A stretch of DNA of 6,214 nt from an uncultured Clostridia bacterium. GTDB taxonomy: Bacteria > Bacillota > Clostridia > UBA1381. Each line of letters opens with the position of its first letter. Position 1 is the first letter of the stretch. A model generated the notes under the pieces. It was not told where the DNA came from. It worked only from the letters and a program-made list of their open reading frames with translations, and made no database searches. Positions 6,033 through 6,214 of the stretch are shown piece by piece. Position numbers and translations under genes: made by a program. The DNA lies in contig CAKSGG010000175.1 of the NCBI GenBank assembly GCA_934454215.1, positions 1 to 6,214 on the forward strand. Reading direction: 5' to 3'.

Positions 6033-6214
6033 TTTTTCATTGCCTCCTCACGGTAAAAATCAAAGTACTGCTCCTTAACATCATTTCTGAGGCGTCTCGG
6101 AATAGGTACACTTTGTCCGTTTATCATAATAAGTTCTGTCTGAAGAATACTTTGCACACATCTTAGATTTACAACATATGAAGCACCGACCGATATAAAA
6201 CCTTTCACAATATC
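6029..6214 (-). CDS. LytTR-family response regulator (partial, C-terminal 61 residues)
   Basis: Only the end of this gene is present; the frame enters at the right edge with no start. The 61 residues contain FISVGASYVVNLRCVQSI and then INGQSVPIPRRLRNDVKEQY, which match the C-terminal half of the LytTR DNA-binding domain (family pattern: R/S-S-Y-x-V-N-L, then nG..iPisR). A receiver domain with the phosphorylated aspartate would be expected upstream, outside the window. The stop codon overlaps the kinase start by four bases, so the pair forms one operon. The protein probably binds paired direct repeats, and the repeat at 4727-4757 is a candidate target. The LytTR call is strong; the targets are inferred. 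Confidence 0.88.
   Translation of the reverse strand, partial: DIVKGFISVGASYVVNLRCVQSILQTELIMINGQSVPIPRRLRNDVKEQYFDFYREEAMKK

Overview
The window looks like part of the chromosome of a low- to mid-GC Gram-positive anaerobe of the class Clostridia, perhaps a gut Ruminococcus or Eubacterium relative. This is an inference from four things: an AgrC-like kinase paired with a LytTR regulator, a secreted mosaic surface protein with DUF285 and InlB-type repeats, a YveK/CpsC-type Wzz protein, and strong GGAGG ribosome binding sites. Every gene I can support lies on the minus strand, so transcription runs from the right edge to the left edge.

Right part (4761-6214): the C-terminal end of a LytTR-domain response regulator is followed, with a 4-base ATGA overlap, by a 423-residue multi-membrane-span histidine kinase of the AgrC/GHKL type. 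A compact intergenic block follows (4645-4760). It holds an 11-bp direct repeat with a 20-bp period, a clean intrinsic terminator with a GUAA tetraloop, and an extended -10 promoter with no -35 box.

Middle (4276-4644): a small uncharacterised gene of about 84 codons, probably starting at TTG, and a leader with two inverted repeats.

Left part (1-4275): a 1171-residue secreted protein with a signal peptide, a glycine-rich beta-helix-like region, five 30-residue DUF285/BspA-type repeats, three InlB-type B-repeats and three copies of a C-terminal module that I do not recognise. It is followed by a pair of overlapping inverted repeats (681-751) and then by a Wzz/YveK-type polysaccharide chain-length protein that runs off the left edge.

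A reasonable working model is that the two-component pair senses an external cue, possibly a peptide. The LytTR regulator would then act at the direct repeat to switch on the small gene, the surface protein and perhaps the start of an exopolysaccharide cluster. The sequence supports the parts of this model; the regulatory link is inferred. No tRNA, rRNA, CRISPR array, insertion sequence or transposase was seen.
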